A stretch of 64,000 nucleotides of DNA, from contig NZ_CP025581.1 of the NCBI RefSeq assembly GCF_002865585.1, forward strand, positions 2,728,001 through 2,792,000, written 5' to 3'. This stretch comes from Nocardioides houyundeii. Its GTDB lineage: Bacteria > Actinomycetota > Actinomycetes > Propionibacteriales > Nocardioidaceae. The notes under the pieces are model-generated. The model ran no database searches. It was not told the DNA's origin and was given only the letters and a program-made list of their open reading frames with translations. This document shows positions 35,301 through 43,608 of the stretch, piece after piece (position 1 is the stretch's first letter; the number at the start of each line of letters is the position of its first letter). Position numbers and translations under genes: made by a program.

Positions 35301-35748
35301 CCTCTCGGTGCTGCCCACCATCAGCTATCTCTACGGGCTGCGGCAGGGCGAGGAGACGGAGGTGGAGCTGGCCGAGGGCAAGAGCGTGCTCTTCGGCCTG
35401 CAGGCGGTCGGCGAGCCGGACGAGCGCGGCTACCGCACGGTGATGGCGACCCTGGACGGGCAGCTGCGCCCGGTGGCGGTCCGGGACACCAGCGTCGCCG
35501 CCGACGTCACCGCCGCCGAGAAGGCCGACGCCGGCACCCCCGGCCAGGTCGCCGCACCCTTCCAGGGAGCCGCCACCGTGCTGGTCGCCGTCGGCGACGA
35601 GGTGGCCGCCGGTGATCCGGTCGCCACCATCGAGGCGATGAAGATGGAGGCCGCCATCACCGCCCCGCTGGCCGGCCGGGTGACGCGCGTCGTGGTGGAC
35701 CAGACCCGACAGGTGCAGGGCGGGGACCTGCTCCTGGTGCTCGGTTAG
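32371..35748 (+). CDS. pyc: pyruvate carboxylase
   Basis: A 1125-residue single-chain enzyme from ATG 32371 (a TTG two codons upstream is possible). Domains are in order. Biotin carboxylase (1-450) shows KVLVANRGEIAIRAFRAA, the AVAGGGGRGMRRV loop and EMNPRIQVEHTVTEEVTD. Carboxyltransferase (about 525-800) shows DTTFRDAHQSLLATRVRT, AWGGATYDVALRFL, KDMAGLLRAPAAR and LHTHDTTGG. The biotin carrier ends with TIEAMKMEAAITAPLAG near residue 1090. It makes oxaloacetate from pyruvate, an anaplerotic step. Its Lys is the second likely target of the BirA at 23835. Confidence 0.96.
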   Translation: MFSKVLVANRGEIAIRAFRAAYEVGARTVAVFPYEDRGSEHRLRADEAYEIGERGHPVRAYLDPRAIVEVALRSGADAVYPGYGFLSENPALAEACVDAGIAFIGPGADVLTLTGDKSRAIAAARAAGVPTLASVPPSKDVTTLVESAAHLTYPLFVKAVAGGGGRGMRRVDRPGDLPAAIAVCMREAEGAFGDGTVFIEQAVADPRHIEVQVLADARGEVMHLFERDCSVQRRHQKVVEIAPAPHLDPALRERMCADAVRFARSIGYRNAGTVEFLLDRAGNYVFIEMNPRIQVEHTVTEEVTDVDLVQSQMRIAAGESLADLGLSQETLTLRGAALQCRITTEDPANDFRPDTGMITTYRSPGGAGVRLDGGTTYTGAEVSAHFDSMLAKLTCRGRTHELAVQKARRALAEFRIRGVTTNLAFLQAVLADPDFVAGNVTTSFIADHPALLTTRANADVSTKLLSHLAEVTVNQPFGPSPVQVDPAAKLPATDLGVPAPEGTRQQLLTLGPEAFAAELRSRSGVAVTDTTFRDAHQSLLATRVRTRDLVQAAGHVARLTPGLWSVEAWGGATYDVALRFLGEDPWERLDALRQAVPNVCLQMLLRGRNTVGYTPYPSEVTDAFVQEAATGGIDVFRIFDALNDVDQMRPAIEAVRATGSTVAEVALCYTGDLSSPQERLYTLDYYLRLAERIVEAGAHVLAIKDMAGLLRAPAARTLVTALRDRFELPMHLHTHDTTGGQLGTLLAAIDAGVDAVDVACAAMAGTTSQPSLSALVAATDHSDRETGLSLAAACALEPYWEATRRVYAPFESGLPAPTGRVYTHEIPGGQLSNLRQQAIALGLGEKFEQIEDMYAAANAILGDIVKVTPSSKVVGDLALHLVAVGADPAEFAEDPARFDIPDSVVGFLNGELGDPPGGWPEPFRTRALAGRTWRKPTESLTKEQRGNLARRPRQTLNELLFPGPVAEFTRARETYGDLSVLPTISYLYGLRQGEETEVELAEGKSVLFGLQAVGEPDERGYRTVMATLDGQLRPVAVRDTSVAADVTAAEKADAGTPGQVAAPFQGAATVLVAVGDEVAAGDPVATIEAMKMEAAITAPLAGRVTRVVVDQTRQVQGGDLLLVLG

Positions 35749-35774
35749 CAACCGCCAGGATCAGCGGGTGCGGC

Positions 35775-36185
35775 TCACTCCCAGGAGCCGCTGCGGCCCT
35801 GCTTGGTGTCGCCGCGCCGCTTCTTGGCCGTGAGCCGCCGCTCCACCGAGCCCCTGGTCCGGCGGGTGGGGCGGCGCTTCTTCTCCGGGACCAGCGCCTG
35901 GGCGACGAGCTCGGTCAACCGTGCCTTGGCCGCCTCCCGGTTGCGGTGCTGGGAGCGGTACTGCGAGGAGCTGACGGTGAGCGTGCCGTCGACCAGCCGC
36001 CCTCGGAGCCGCTGCGCGACCAGTTCCTTCTGCTCCGGGCTCAGCACCTCGGTCTCGGTCAGGGACCAGCTGAGCTCGACCCGGGTGTCGGTGGTGTTGA
36101 CGTGCTGCCCGCCGGGCCCCGAGGAGCGGGAGAAGCGCCACGACAGCTCACGCTCCGGCAGGTCCAGATGGGGCCCCGAGCTCAT
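35775..36185 (-). CDS. arfB: alternative ribosome-rescue / peptidyl-tRNA hydrolase
   Basis: A 136-residue protein with the release-factor GGQ motif in SSGPGGQHVNTTDTRVELSW and a basic C-terminal tail (KKRRPTRRTRGSVERRLTAKKRR) that in the family enters the mRNA channel of a stalled ribosome. It hydrolyses peptidyl-tRNA on non-stop ribosomes. The length is typical of ArfB/YaeJ and too short for release factors 1 or 2. It ends 26 bp from the convergent pyruvate carboxylase stop. Confidence 0.93.
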   Translation of the reverse strand: MSSGPHLDLPERELSWRFSRSSGPGGQHVNTTDTRVELSWSLTETEVLSPEQKELVAQRLRGRLVDGTLTVSSSQYRSQHRNREAAKARLTELVAQALVPEKKRRPTRRTRGSVERRLTAKKRRGDTKQGRSGSWE

Positions 36186-36195
36186 CGCCGAGAGC

Positions 36196-37596
36196 TCACA
36201 CGCGGTGCAACCGGCGGGCGGCCTCGGCGATGGAGCCGCTCATCGAGGGATAGACGGTGAACGCGGCCGCGAGCTGGTCGGCGGTCAACGACTGCGCCAC
36301 CGCCAGCGAGACCGGGTGGATCAACTCACTGGCCCGCGGCCCGACGACCACGCCACCCACCACGATGCCCGTGCCGGGACGGCAGAAGAGCTTCACGAAC
36401 CCGTCCTTGACCCCCTGCATCTTGGCGCGGGCGTTGCCGGCCAGCGGCAGCATCACCACCTCCGCCTCGATCTCCTGGTTGTCCACCGCCTGCTGCGACC
36501 AGCCCACGGTGGCGATCTCCGGTGCGGTGAAGACGTTGGAGGAGACCTGCTTGAGGTCCAGCGGCGCGACCGCGTCCCCCAAGAAGTGCCACATCGCGAT
36601 CCGACCCTGCATCGCGGCCACCGAGGCGAGCATCAGCACGCCGGTGCAGTCGCCCGCGGCGTACACGCCCCGGGCGGAGGTGCGCGAGACCCGGTCCACC
36701 CGGATGAAGCCGCCCTCGTCGACCAGGACGCCCGCCTCGGCGAGCCCCAGGTCCTCGGTCTTGGGCACCGAGCCCAGGGCGAGCACGCAGTGCGAGGCCT
36801 GCACGGTGCGCCCGTCGGTGAGGGTCACCGTGACCACGTCGCCGTCCCGGGTGACCGACTCCATCCGCGACTTCGACAGCACGTTCATGCCCCGGCGTAC
36901 CGCCACCTGCTCGAGCACCGCCGAGGCGTCCGCGTCCTCGCCGGGCAGGACCCGGTCGCGGGAGGAGACCAGGGTGACGGGGATGCCGAGGGCCAGGTAG
37001 GCGGAGGCGAACTCCGCGCCGGTGACCCCCGAGCCCACCACCACCAGGCTGGTCGGGACCTCGGTGAGGTCGTAGACCTGCTCCCAGGTCAGGATCCGCT
37101 CGCCGTCGGGCTGCGCGGTGGGCAACGTGCGCGGCGCCGCACCGGTGGCCACCAGGACGGCGTCGGCATCCAGGATCTCGGCGCCCCCGCCCGCCAGCTG
37201 TACGACGACCTGCTGCGGGCCGGCGAGCCGCCCGCGGCCGTGCACCACCCGCACCCCGTCCCGCTCCAGGCGGCGCTGGATGTCGGCCGACTGCTCGGCG
37301 GCCAAGGCCTTGACCCGGGCGTTGACCCGGGCCAGGTCGACCACCACGGTGGCTGCGGAGTCGCCCTCGGCGTCGCGGAAGCTGACACCGAGCTCGGCGG
37401 CGTCGGTGACCTCGGTCATCACCTCGGCGGTGGCGATCAGCGTCTTCGACGGCACGCAGTCGGTGATGACGGCCGAGCCGCCGATCCCGTCGCTGTCCAC
37501 GACGGTGACCTGGGCACCCAGCTGCGCGGCGACGTGGGCGGCCTCGTAGCCGCCGGGGCCTCCGCCGACGATGACGACCCGGTTCGTGGGCACCAT
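36196..37596 (-). CDS. NAD(P)H-quinone dehydrogenase-like flavoprotein (Rv3303c/LpdA-type)
   Basis: A 466-residue pyridine-nucleotide disulfide oxidoreductase fold, starting at ATG 37596. FAD motif: VVIVGGGPGGYEAAHVAAQLG. NAD motif: LVVVGSGVTGAEFASAYLALG. Second FAD motif: GVYAAGDCTGVLML. The region where dihydrolipoyl dehydrogenases have a CxxxxC active disulfide reads GSAVITDCVPSK, so the first Cys is replaced and no disulfide can form. It matches the mycobacterial quinone-reductase-like group. Its start overlaps the lpdA stop (TGATG), so both are translated together. Confidence 0.87.
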   Translation of the reverse strand: MVPTNRVVIVGGGPGGYEAAHVAAQLGAQVTVVDSDGIGGSAVITDCVPSKTLIATAEVMTEVTDAAELGVSFRDAEGDSAATVVVDLARVNARVKALAAEQSADIQRRLERDGVRVVHGRGRLAGPQQVVVQLAGGGAEILDADAVLVATGAAPRTLPTAQPDGERILTWEQVYDLTEVPTSLVVVGSGVTGAEFASAYLALGIPVTLVSSRDRVLPGEDADASAVLEQVAVRRGMNVLSKSRMESVTRDGDVVTVTLTDGRTVQASHCVLALGSVPKTEDLGLAEAGVLVDEGGFIRVDRVSRTSARGVYAAGDCTGVLMLASVAAMQGRIAMWHFLGDAVAPLDLKQVSSNVFTAPEIATVGWSQQAVDNQEIEAEVVMLPLAGNARAKMQGVKDGFVKLFCRPGTGIVVGGVVVGPRASELIHPVSLAVAQSLTADQLAAAFTVYPSMSGSIAEAARRLHRV

Positions 37597-38999
37597 CAGA
37601 AGTTGATCATGTGACCGGCGATGCCGTGCACGGCTTCCTTGACGGCCTCCGACAGCGTCGGGTGGGCGAAGATGTTGCGCGCGACCTCGTCGGCGGTCAG
37701 GTCCCACTGCTGGGCCAGGGTCAGCGCCGGCAGCTGCTCGGTGACGTCGGGGCCGATCATGTGCGCGCCCAGGATCTCGTTGTACTTGGCGTCCGCGACC
37801 ACCTTGACGAACCCGGCGGTCTCACCCAGCCCCTGGGCCTTGCCGTTGGCACTGAACGGGAAGGTGGCGGTCTTGACGTCGTAGCCGAGCTCCTTCGCCT
37901 GGGCCTCGGAGTAGCCGAACGAGCCGATCTGCGGCTGGCAGTAGGTCGCCCGCGGGATCATGTCGAAGTTGATCTCCTGGGTCTCCGCGCCGGCGATCGT
38001 CTCGGCGGCGACGATGCCCATCGCCTCGGCCACGTGGGCCAGCATCATCTTGCCGGTCACGTCACCGATGGCATAGACGCCCTCGACGTTGGTACGGCCC
38101 CGCCCGTCGATGGCGATGGCGCCGCGGTCGGTGGTCTCCACGCCGATCTTGTCCAGGCCGTAGCCCTCGAGCCGGGGCGCGAAGCCGAAGGCGGCCAGCA
38201 TCTTGTCGGCCTCGAGCACCTGGGAGTCGCCGCCCTGGGCGGGGCTCACGGTGACCCGGACGCCGTTCCCGGTGTCCTCGACGTTCTCGACCCTGGTGGA
38301 GAGCATCACCTTGACGCCGAGCTTCTTGTAGTGCTTGAGCAGCTCCTTGGAGACGTCGGCGTCCTCGGTGGGCACCATCCGGTCCAGGAACTCCACGATG
38401 GTGACGTCCACGCCGAAGTTCTTCATCACGTAGGCGAACTCGACGCCGATCGCGCCGGAGCCGCCGATGATGATGGAGGAGGGCAGGTTCTCGTCGAGGA
38501 TCTGCTCCTCGTAGGTCACCACGTTCTTGCTGACGCTCATGCCCGGCAGCATCCGGACCTCGGCGCCGGTCGCGATGATCAGGCTGTCGAAGGTCACCGA
38601 GGACGTGGCGCCGTCGTTGCCCGCGACGTCGATCGAGGTGGGCGAGGTGATCGTGCCCCAGCCGTCGATCTCGGTGATCTTGTTCTTCTTCATCAGGAAG
38701 TGGACACCCTTGACGATGCCGGCACTGACCTGGCGCGAGCGCTTGTGGGTGGGCCCGAAGGACATGGTGGCGTCGCCCTCGATGCCGTACTTGGCCTTGT
38801 CGTGGGCCAGCAGGTGCGCGAGCTCGGCGTTCTTGAGCAGCGCCTTGGACGGGATGCATCCGACGTTGAGGCACACGCCGCCCCAGTACTGCTTCTCCAC
38901 CACCGCCACGGACTTGCCGAGCTGGGCGGCGCGGATCGCGGCGACATACCCACCGGGGCCGGCACCGAGGACAACAACGTCGAAGTGGGAGTCAGTCAC
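37596..38999 (-). CDS. lpdA: dihydrolipoyl dehydrogenase
   Basis: A 467-residue enzyme from GTG 38999. FAD motif: [21 protein letters not shown]. Complete active disulfide: [20 protein letters not shown] motif: [17 protein letters not shown]. Late FAD motif: [17 protein letters not shown]-terminal catalytic His-Glu: [16 protein letters not shown]. It reoxidises dihydrolipoamide in the pyruvate and 2-oxoglutarate dehydrogenase complexes, giving NADH. No E1 or E2 genes are nearby. Overlaps the disulfide-lacking paralogue downstream. Confidence 0.96.
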   Translation of the reverse strand: MTDSHFDVVVLGAGPGGYVAAIRAAQLGKSVAVVEKQYWGGVCLNVGCIPSKALLKNAELAHLLAHDKAKYGIEGDATMSFGPTHKRSRQVSAGIVKGVHFLMKKNKITEIDGWGTITSPTSIDVAGNDGATSSVTFDSLIIATGAEVRMLPGMSVSKNVVTYEEQILDENLPSSIIIGGSGAIGVEFAYVMKNFGVDVTIVEFLDRMVPTEDADVSKELLKHYKKLGVKVMLSTRVENVEDTGNGVRVTVSPAQGGDSQVLEADKMLAAFGFAPRLEGYGLDKIGVETTDRGAIAIDGRGRTNVEGVYAIGDVTGKMMLAHVAEAMGIVAAETIAGAETQEINFDMIPRATYCQPQIGSFGYSEAQAKELGYDVKTATFPFSANGKAQGLGETAGFVKVVADAKYNEILGAHMIGPDVTEQLPALTLAQQWDLTADEVARNIFAHPTLSEAVKEAVHGIAGHMINF

Positions 39000-39100
39000 A
39001 GGCTCAGACTATGCCTGTGAGGCACGTCACCCGACAAGGGCTCCCGCCCTGGCCGGAGGCGGAGCGCGCAGGGCCCGGATCGCCCGATACGCTGCCTCGC

Positions 39101-39553
39101 GTGACGCTGTACGCCGCCTACGGCACCAACCTCGATCCCGCACGCATGGGTGAGCGCTGTCCGCACTCCCCGCTGCGCAGCACCGGGTGGCTCGCGGGGT
39201 GGCGCCTCACCTTCGGGGGCGAGGAGCACGGCTGGGACGGTGCTCTGGCCACCATCGTGCAGGACCCCGTCGAGCAGGTCTTCGTGGCCGTCTACGACGT
39301 CACCGACGAGGACGAGGTGGCGCTGGACGGCTGGGAGTCCGCAGACACCGGCCTCTACCGCAAGACCCGGGTCCGCGTCTCCACGATGAACGGCGAGCTC
39401 GTGGTGTGGGCCTACGTGCTCGACGCCTACGAGGGCGGCCTCCCGAGTGCGTCGTACCTCGGCGTGCTCGCGGACGCCGCCGACGCGGCCGGGGCACCGG
39501 ACGACTACACCAGCGCGCTGCGGATGCGCCCCTGCCGCTCGACCGGCCTCTGA
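39101..39553 (+). CDS. gamma-glutamylcyclotransferase-like (AIG2) family protein
   Basis: A 150-residue beta-barrel protein. GTG 39101 is favoured because the GGCT family begins LYAAYGTNLDPARM exactly here. The motif GWRLTFGG and an acid near GLYRKTRVRV, then WAYVLDAYEGGLPSASYLGVL, fit the fold. Members cyclise gamma-glutamyl amines or glutathione to 5-oxoproline, but many bacterial ones have no tested activity. Its start lies about 100 bp from the divergent lpdA start; its stop is 12 bp from the convergent FUSC gene. Confidence 0.8.
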   Translation: MTLYAAYGTNLDPARMGERCPHSPLRSTGWLAGWRLTFGGEEHGWDGALATIVQDPVEQVFVAVYDVTDEDEVALDGWESADTGLYRKTRVRVSTMNGELVVWAYVLDAYEGGLPSASYLGVLADAADAAGAPDDYTSALRMRPCRSTGL

Positions 39554-39564
39554 CCCGGCCGGAC

Positions 39565-40692
39565 CTAGAAGTTCAGCCGGACGTCCAGCTCGTCGCGGGT
39601 CATGCCGCCGGCGAACAGCAGGTCCGCGGCCAACGACCTGATCTGGGCCGCGACCGCCGCGCGGTTGAGGGTCATCTGACCGGTCAACGACGTCACCGCC
39701 AGGCGCGCTGACTTCACCAGCTCGTCCTGGGCCTCCTGAGGCATCCCGGGACCCGACAGGTCGGACTGGAAGATCCGGACCCCCCGGGCCAGGGCCTCGA
39801 CCGAGGCGGTCATCAGCTCCGAGCACTCCTCCCCCATCCGCAGCATGGAGGTCAGCCGGCGGGCCAGCACCCGGGCGTCGCGGATGGCGTTGTCGACGTC
39901 GGCCAGCACGTCGGCGTACCGGGCGACCGCGGTGCGCTGACGCCAGCGCACCGGGGACAGCGCCGCCACCTCGGCGACGTTCGCCGCCGTGTTCTGCGCC
40001 GTGCTGACCTGGCTCTGGAGACCTCGGGCCTGCGCCAGGGTCGCCTCGGCTAGCCCCGGGTCACCGGTGCGCATCGCCTCGGCCGTGCCGTCCAGGACAC
40101 GCACCAGCTCCTCCAGCAGCGGGCGCACCTCCTGGGCCAGGTCGCGGGTGGGGTTGCGGGGCAGCAGCAGCACCATCGCGAGCCCGCACAGCCCGCCGAC
40201 CAGGGCGTCGAGGAAGCGGGTCACGGCCGGGTTGGCGGCGCCGGCCGCCGGGACCACCGCCGCCATCAGCGCCCCGGAGTTGGCCGACTGGGTGATCGCC
40301 ACGCCCTTGAGGCCGACGAAGATCGCCACCGCGGTGGCCAGCACCACCACCAGCGCCAGCTGCCAGACCCCGCGCCCGATCGCCAGGATCAGCATCTCGC
40401 CCACCAGCACCCCGACCGCGACGCCGAGGACCAGCTCCAGCAGCATGCGTCGCCGCAGTCCCATCCCGGCGGCCAGCACGATGACGGCGGCGATCGGTGC
40501 GAAGAACGCCTGCTGGTGATGGAGCACGTAGGTGGAGATCGCGAAGGCCGCCGCCGAGGCGGCGCCCATGCGCAGCAGCTGCCGCCACCGCCGCGCGACT
40601 GCCAGGCACCGGTCGCGCAGCGTCATCCGCGGCACGAGAGCGGCCATGCGCTGGACTCGGGGGTGGAGCGACACGCCTCCATCCTCGTCCAT
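39565..40692 (-). CDS. FUSC-family membrane protein (aromatic acid exporter-like)
   Basis: A 375-residue protein from ATG 40692. Six hydrophobic helices lie in residues about 40-165 (AASAAAFAISTYVLHH, IAAVIVLAAGMGL, LVLGVAVGVLVGEML, LALVVVLATAVAIFVGL, ANSGALMAAVVPAAG, LVGGLCGLAMVLLL). A helical cytosolic domain of about 190 residues follows. FUSC proteins resemble efflux components for aromatic acids or fusaric acid; substrate here unknown. Its start is 9 bp from the VOC gene stop, suggesting co-transcription. Confidence 0.8.
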   Translation of the reverse strand: MDEDGGVSLHPRVQRMAALVPRMTLRDRCLAVARRWRQLLRMGAASAAAFAISTYVLHHQQAFFAPIAAVIVLAAGMGLRRRMLLELVLGVAVGVLVGEMLILAIGRGVWQLALVVVLATAVAIFVGLKGVAITQSANSGALMAAVVPAAGAANPAVTRFLDALVGGLCGLAMVLLLPRNPTRDLAQEVRPLLEELVRVLDGTAEAMRTGDPGLAEATLAQARGLQSQVSTAQNTAANVAEVAALSPVRWRQRTAVARYADVLADVDNAIRDARVLARRLTSMLRMGEECSELMTASVEALARGVRIFQSDLSGPGMPQEAQDELVKSARLAVTSLTGQMTLNRAAVAAQIRSLAADLLFAGGMTRDELDVRLNF

Positions 40693-40700
40693 GCCAGGGC

Positions 40701-41069
40701 CTACTCGCCGCCGTGGCAGCACGCCTCGATGTTGTTGCCCTCGGTGTCGCGGACGAAAGCGGCGTAGTAGCCCGGGTGGTACTCCGGCCACAGGCGCGGC
40801 TCGTGCAGCACCTCGGCCCCAGCCGCGACCGCCTCGGCGAACCAGACGCGGACGGCGGCGGCGTCCGGCGCGACGAACGCCACGTGCACCTCGCGGTTGG
40901 CGCCGACGCCCTCGAAGGTGCCGATCCAGAAGGTCGGATGCTCGGTCCCGTAGCCGATCGCGACACCCTCCTCCATCAACCGCCGGTGTCCCAGCGCCCC
41001 CAGGACGCGGTCGTAGAAGGCGCTGGCGCGCGCCAGGTCGGTGACGTTGATGCCCAGGTGATCGATCAC
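40701..41069 (-). CDS. VOC-superfamily protein (glyoxalase/dioxygenase fold)
   Basis: A 122-residue protein from GTG 41069 (VIDHLGINVTDLARASAFYDRVLGAL). The paired beta-alpha-beta-beta-beta pattern with YAAFVRDTEGNNIEACCHGGE near the end is the vicinal oxygen chelate fold. Metal ligands may be His4, Glu at the C-terminus and others. Such proteins are often resistance or small-molecule-modifying enzymes. The start is placed at the first residue of the conserved motif; the longer upstream frame is unrelated. Confidence 0.82.
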   Translation of the reverse strand: MIDHLGINVTDLARASAFYDRVLGALGHRRLMEEGVAIGYGTEHPTFWIGTFEGVGANREVHVAFVAPDAAAVRVWFAEAVAAGAEVLHEPRLWPEYHPGYYAAFVRDTEGNNIEACCHGGE

Positions 41070-41130
41070 CCTCCCAGCCTGCACCCTCAGGACTGGCCCC
41101 ACCAGTGGGCCGCTGCCTAGGATCACGCGA

Positions 41131-41930
41131 GTGACCGAGACCGATCCCCTCGCCCTGGCCGACAAGGCCGCCTCGACCCTGCGTGAGCTCACCGGCGTGC
41201 AGAGCCACGACGTCGCCCTGGTGCTCGGCTCCGGCTGGCTGCCGGCAGTCGAGGCGCTCGGACCGGCCACGGCCGAGATCGCCACCACCGACCTCCCCGG
41301 CTTCCACGCCGCCGGCGTGGTGGGGCACTCGGGCAAGGTGCGCAGCGTCAAGGTCGGGGACTCCAACGTCCTGGTCTTCCTCTCCCGCACCCACTTCTAC
41401 GAGGGCAAGGGCGTGCGCGCGGTCGTCCACCCGGTCCGTACGGCGGCCGCCGCGGGATGCCGCGCCATCGTGCTGACCAACGGCTGCGGCGGACTGAAGG
41501 AGTCCTTCACCCCGGACAGCCGGTGCTGATCAGCGACCACATCAACCTGACCGCCACCTCCCCCATCGAGGGTGCGAACTTCGTCGACCTCACCGACCTC
41601 TACTCGGCCCGGCTGCGGGCCCTGTGCCGCGAGGTCGACCCGACGCTGGACGAGGGTGTCTACGTCCAGTTCCCCGGCCCCCACTACGAGACGCCCGCCG
41701 AGATCGGCATGGTCCGCGCCATCGGCGGGCACCTGGTCGGCATGAGCACCACGCTGGAGGCGATCGCGGCCCGCGAGGCAGGGATGGAGGTGCTGGGCAT
41801 CAGCCTGGTCACCAACCTGGCGGCGGGCATCAGCGGCGAGCCGCTCAACCACGCCGAGGTCCTGGAGACCGGACGGGCCGCGGCCAGCCGGATGGGCGAG
41901 CTCCTGACCAGCGTCGTCCCCCGCATCTGA
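41131..41930 (+). pseudogene. purine nucleoside phosphorylase; frame broken by an apparent 1-nt deletion
   Basis: Starts at GTG 41131. The first part ([14 protein letters not shown], then [16 protein letters not shown], then [15 protein letters not shown]) stops at 41529 after SRC. The following frame continues the same family ([20 protein letters not shown], then [17 protein letters not shown], then [18 protein letters not shown], then [12 protein letters not shown]) to 41930. One added base in the CCCCGG run at 41510-41515 would read [11 protein letters not shown] and give an intact 266-residue protein. Family PNP cleaves purine (deoxy)nucleosides with phosphate. It heads the nucleoside region and is coupled (TGATG) to the epimerase. 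Most likely intact in the organism. Confidence 0.85.
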
Positions 41931-42727
41931 TGCGCGTCCTGGTGACCGGCGCCGCCGGGTCGATCGGACAGGTGGTGACGGCCGGGCTGGAGGCCCTGGG
42001 CCACGAGGTCGTCGGCCTCGACCTGGCGCCCGCGCCGGAGGGCGTCGACCTGGCCTGGCACGTCGTCGACTGCACCGACCCCGACGCCGTCGACGAGGCC
42101 TTCGAGGCCCAGCCGCTCGACGCCGTCGTACACCTGGCGGGATATCCCGACGAGCTGGACCTGCCCGGCTCCCTGGCCTCGCACGTGATCACCACCGCTG
42201 CCCTGCTCGACGCGATGGTGGCCCACCGGGTGGGGCGGATCGTCTACGCCTCCAGCAACCACGCCGTGGGCCGCACCCCGCGCCGCGACCTGGTCGGCAC
42301 CGACGCCAGGCCCCGGCCCGACACGTTCTACGGCGTCGGCAAGGTCGCCGCCGAGGCGGTGCTGAGCCTGTACGCCGACCGCTACGGCATCGACGCGGTC
42401 GCCTGCCGCATCGGCTCCTTCCTCCCGCGCCCGGAGGCGGTCCGCAACCTGTCGACGTGGCTCTCCCACGACGACTGCGTGCGGATGGTGGAGGCCGCAC
42501 TGACCACCCCGGCCCCCGGCTTCGCGGTGCTCTACGGCATCTCCGCCAACACCGACGCCTGGTGGGACCTGGAGCCGGGTCGGGCGCTTGGGTACCAGCC
42601 CCAGGACGACGCCGCGTCGTACGCCGACGACATCGCACCCCGTCCCGAGGACGAGGCGGAGGCGGCGCACGTCGGAGGCCCGTTCGCGGGCGAGGCCTTC
42701 TACCGGCCCGCGCTGCCCCGGGCCTGA
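41930..42727 (+). CDS. NAD-dependent epimerase/dehydratase family protein (uronate dehydrogenase-like)
   Basis: A 265-residue extended SDR starting at ATG 41930, overlapping the PNP stop. It has VLVTGAAGSIGQVV, DAVVHLAGYPDE and the active-site FYGVGKVAAEAV (YxxxK). A C-terminal stretch with YGISANTDAWWDLEPGRALGY recalls uronate dehydrogenases, which oxidise glucuronate or galacturonate. That specific call is tentative. Its stop is followed 13 bp later by copy B of the three-palindrome element. Confidence 0.8.
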   Translation: MRVLVTGAAGSIGQVVTAGLEALGHEVVGLDLAPAPEGVDLAWHVVDCTDPDAVDEAFEAQPLDAVVHLAGYPDELDLPGSLASHVITTAALLDAMVAHRVGRIVYASSNHAVGRTPRRDLVGTDARPRPDTFYGVGKVAAEAVLSLYADRYGIDAVACRIGSFLPRPEAVRNLSTWLSHDDCVRMVEAALTTPAPGFAVLYGISANTDAWWDLEPGRALGYQPQDDAASYADDIAPRPEDEAEAAHVGGPFAGEAFYRPALPRA

Positions 42728-42739
42728 TCTGCCGGCCGG

Positions 42740-42835
42740 TGCCAGGAACCCCGCCTAGGCGGGGTTCCCTGCGGTTATGGGGGCATGCATGCCCCCATAA
42801 CCCGATGAAGCCCCGCCCAGGCGGGGGTCCGTGCG
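42740..42835. repeat. three-palindrome intergenic element, copy B
   Basis: Palindromes are centred at 42756.5, 42787.5 and 42818.5, again exactly 31 bp apart. First: a perfect 24-bp palindrome (42745-42768) around CCCCGCCTAGGCGGGG. Second: a perfect 30-bp palindrome (42773-42802) around GGGGGCATGCATGCCCCC. Third: arms 42811-42817 and 42820-42826 (CCCCGCC / GGCGGGG). It aligns gap-free with copy A at 4981-5076, and its palindromes are more perfect than copy A's. It lies between the epimerase and heme oxygenase genes, both on the plus strand. Confidence 0.85.
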
Positions 42836-42901
42836 ACCAGAGTGACTCGGCCGCACCGCGGGACCGAGTGGCCGCGAACTCGAACACGACCGGAGACACC
42901 C

Positions 42902-43567
42902 ATGACCGTCCTCGACAACGCCCCAGCGGCACCCCTGTCGGTCGCGATGCGCGAGGGATCGCAGGCCCAGCACAGCGCCGCGGAGAGCTCGACCTTCATC
43001 TCCGACCTGATGGGCGGGCGGATCAACGAGGCGGGGTACGTCAACTACCTCCGGTCGCTGCGCGCTGTCTACGCCGCGCTGGAGGAGACCGGACGCGCCC
43101 TGGCCGCCGACCCCCTCGTCAGCAGGCTCCACGACCCGGTGCTGGACCGGCTGAGTGCCATCGACGCCGACCTCGCCGCATGGTCCACCGGAGCCGAGGC
43201 AGAGCAGGCCTGCGAGGGCCGGGCGGCCGTCGAGTACGCCGAGCGCATCCGCTGGACGCTCGACCACCCGGTGCGCTACGTGGCCCACCACTACACCCGC
43301 TACCTGGGCGACCTCTCCGGCGGACAGGCCATCGGGCGCATCCTGGACCGGGACTTCGCCCGGGACGGCCACGGCCTGGCTCTGTACCGGTTCGAGTCGA
43401 TCCCCAAGATCAAGACCTACAAGGACGTCTACCGCGCCCGTCTGGACGGGCTCGACCTGGCTCCCGCTCAGCAGGCCGAGGCGGTCGCGGAGGTGCAGCA
43501 GGCGTTCAGCCACAACCAGTCCGTGTTCGCCGAGCTCGCGACGCACCTGGACCGCTTCGCCCGCTGA
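42902..43567 (+). CDS. biliverdin-producing heme oxygenase
   Basis: A 221-residue helical protein from ATG 42902 with CGGAGA upstream. It contains REGSQAQHSAAESSTFISDLMGG with the proximal His region, then VAHHYTRYLGDLSGGQAIGRIL, the distal-helix motif that closes over heme (GDLSGGQ). It degrades heme to biliverdin, CO and Fe2+, so it is an iron-acquisition enzyme. No heme-uptake genes lie next to it. Family length fits. Confidence 0.92.
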   Translation: MTVLDNAPAAPLSVAMREGSQAQHSAAESSTFISDLMGGRINEAGYVNYLRSLRAVYAALEETGRALAADPLVSRLHDPVLDRLSAIDADLAAWSTGAEAEQACEGRAAVEYAERIRWTLDHPVRYVAHHYTRYLGDLSGGQAIGRILDRDFARDGHGLALYRFESIPKIKTYKDVYRARLDGLDLAPAQQAEAVAEVQQAFSHNQSVFAELATHLDRFAR

Positions 43568-43608
43568 GACCGCCGCGCCGCCGCCGTTGCCGGTGCCGGT
43601 GCCCGAGC

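Noticed and set aside
32341..35751. A 1136-residue open frame antisense to pyruvate carboxylase
   Set aside because: High-GC codon bias leaves antisense frames open. The sequence is His/Gly/Val/Leu repeats with no domain, and the sense strand is an unmistakable pyruvate carboxylase.
42740..42835. CRISPR array interpretation of the regularly spaced palindromes
   Set aside because: Only three units, the units are palindromes of two different sequences, no unique spacers and no cas genes nearby.
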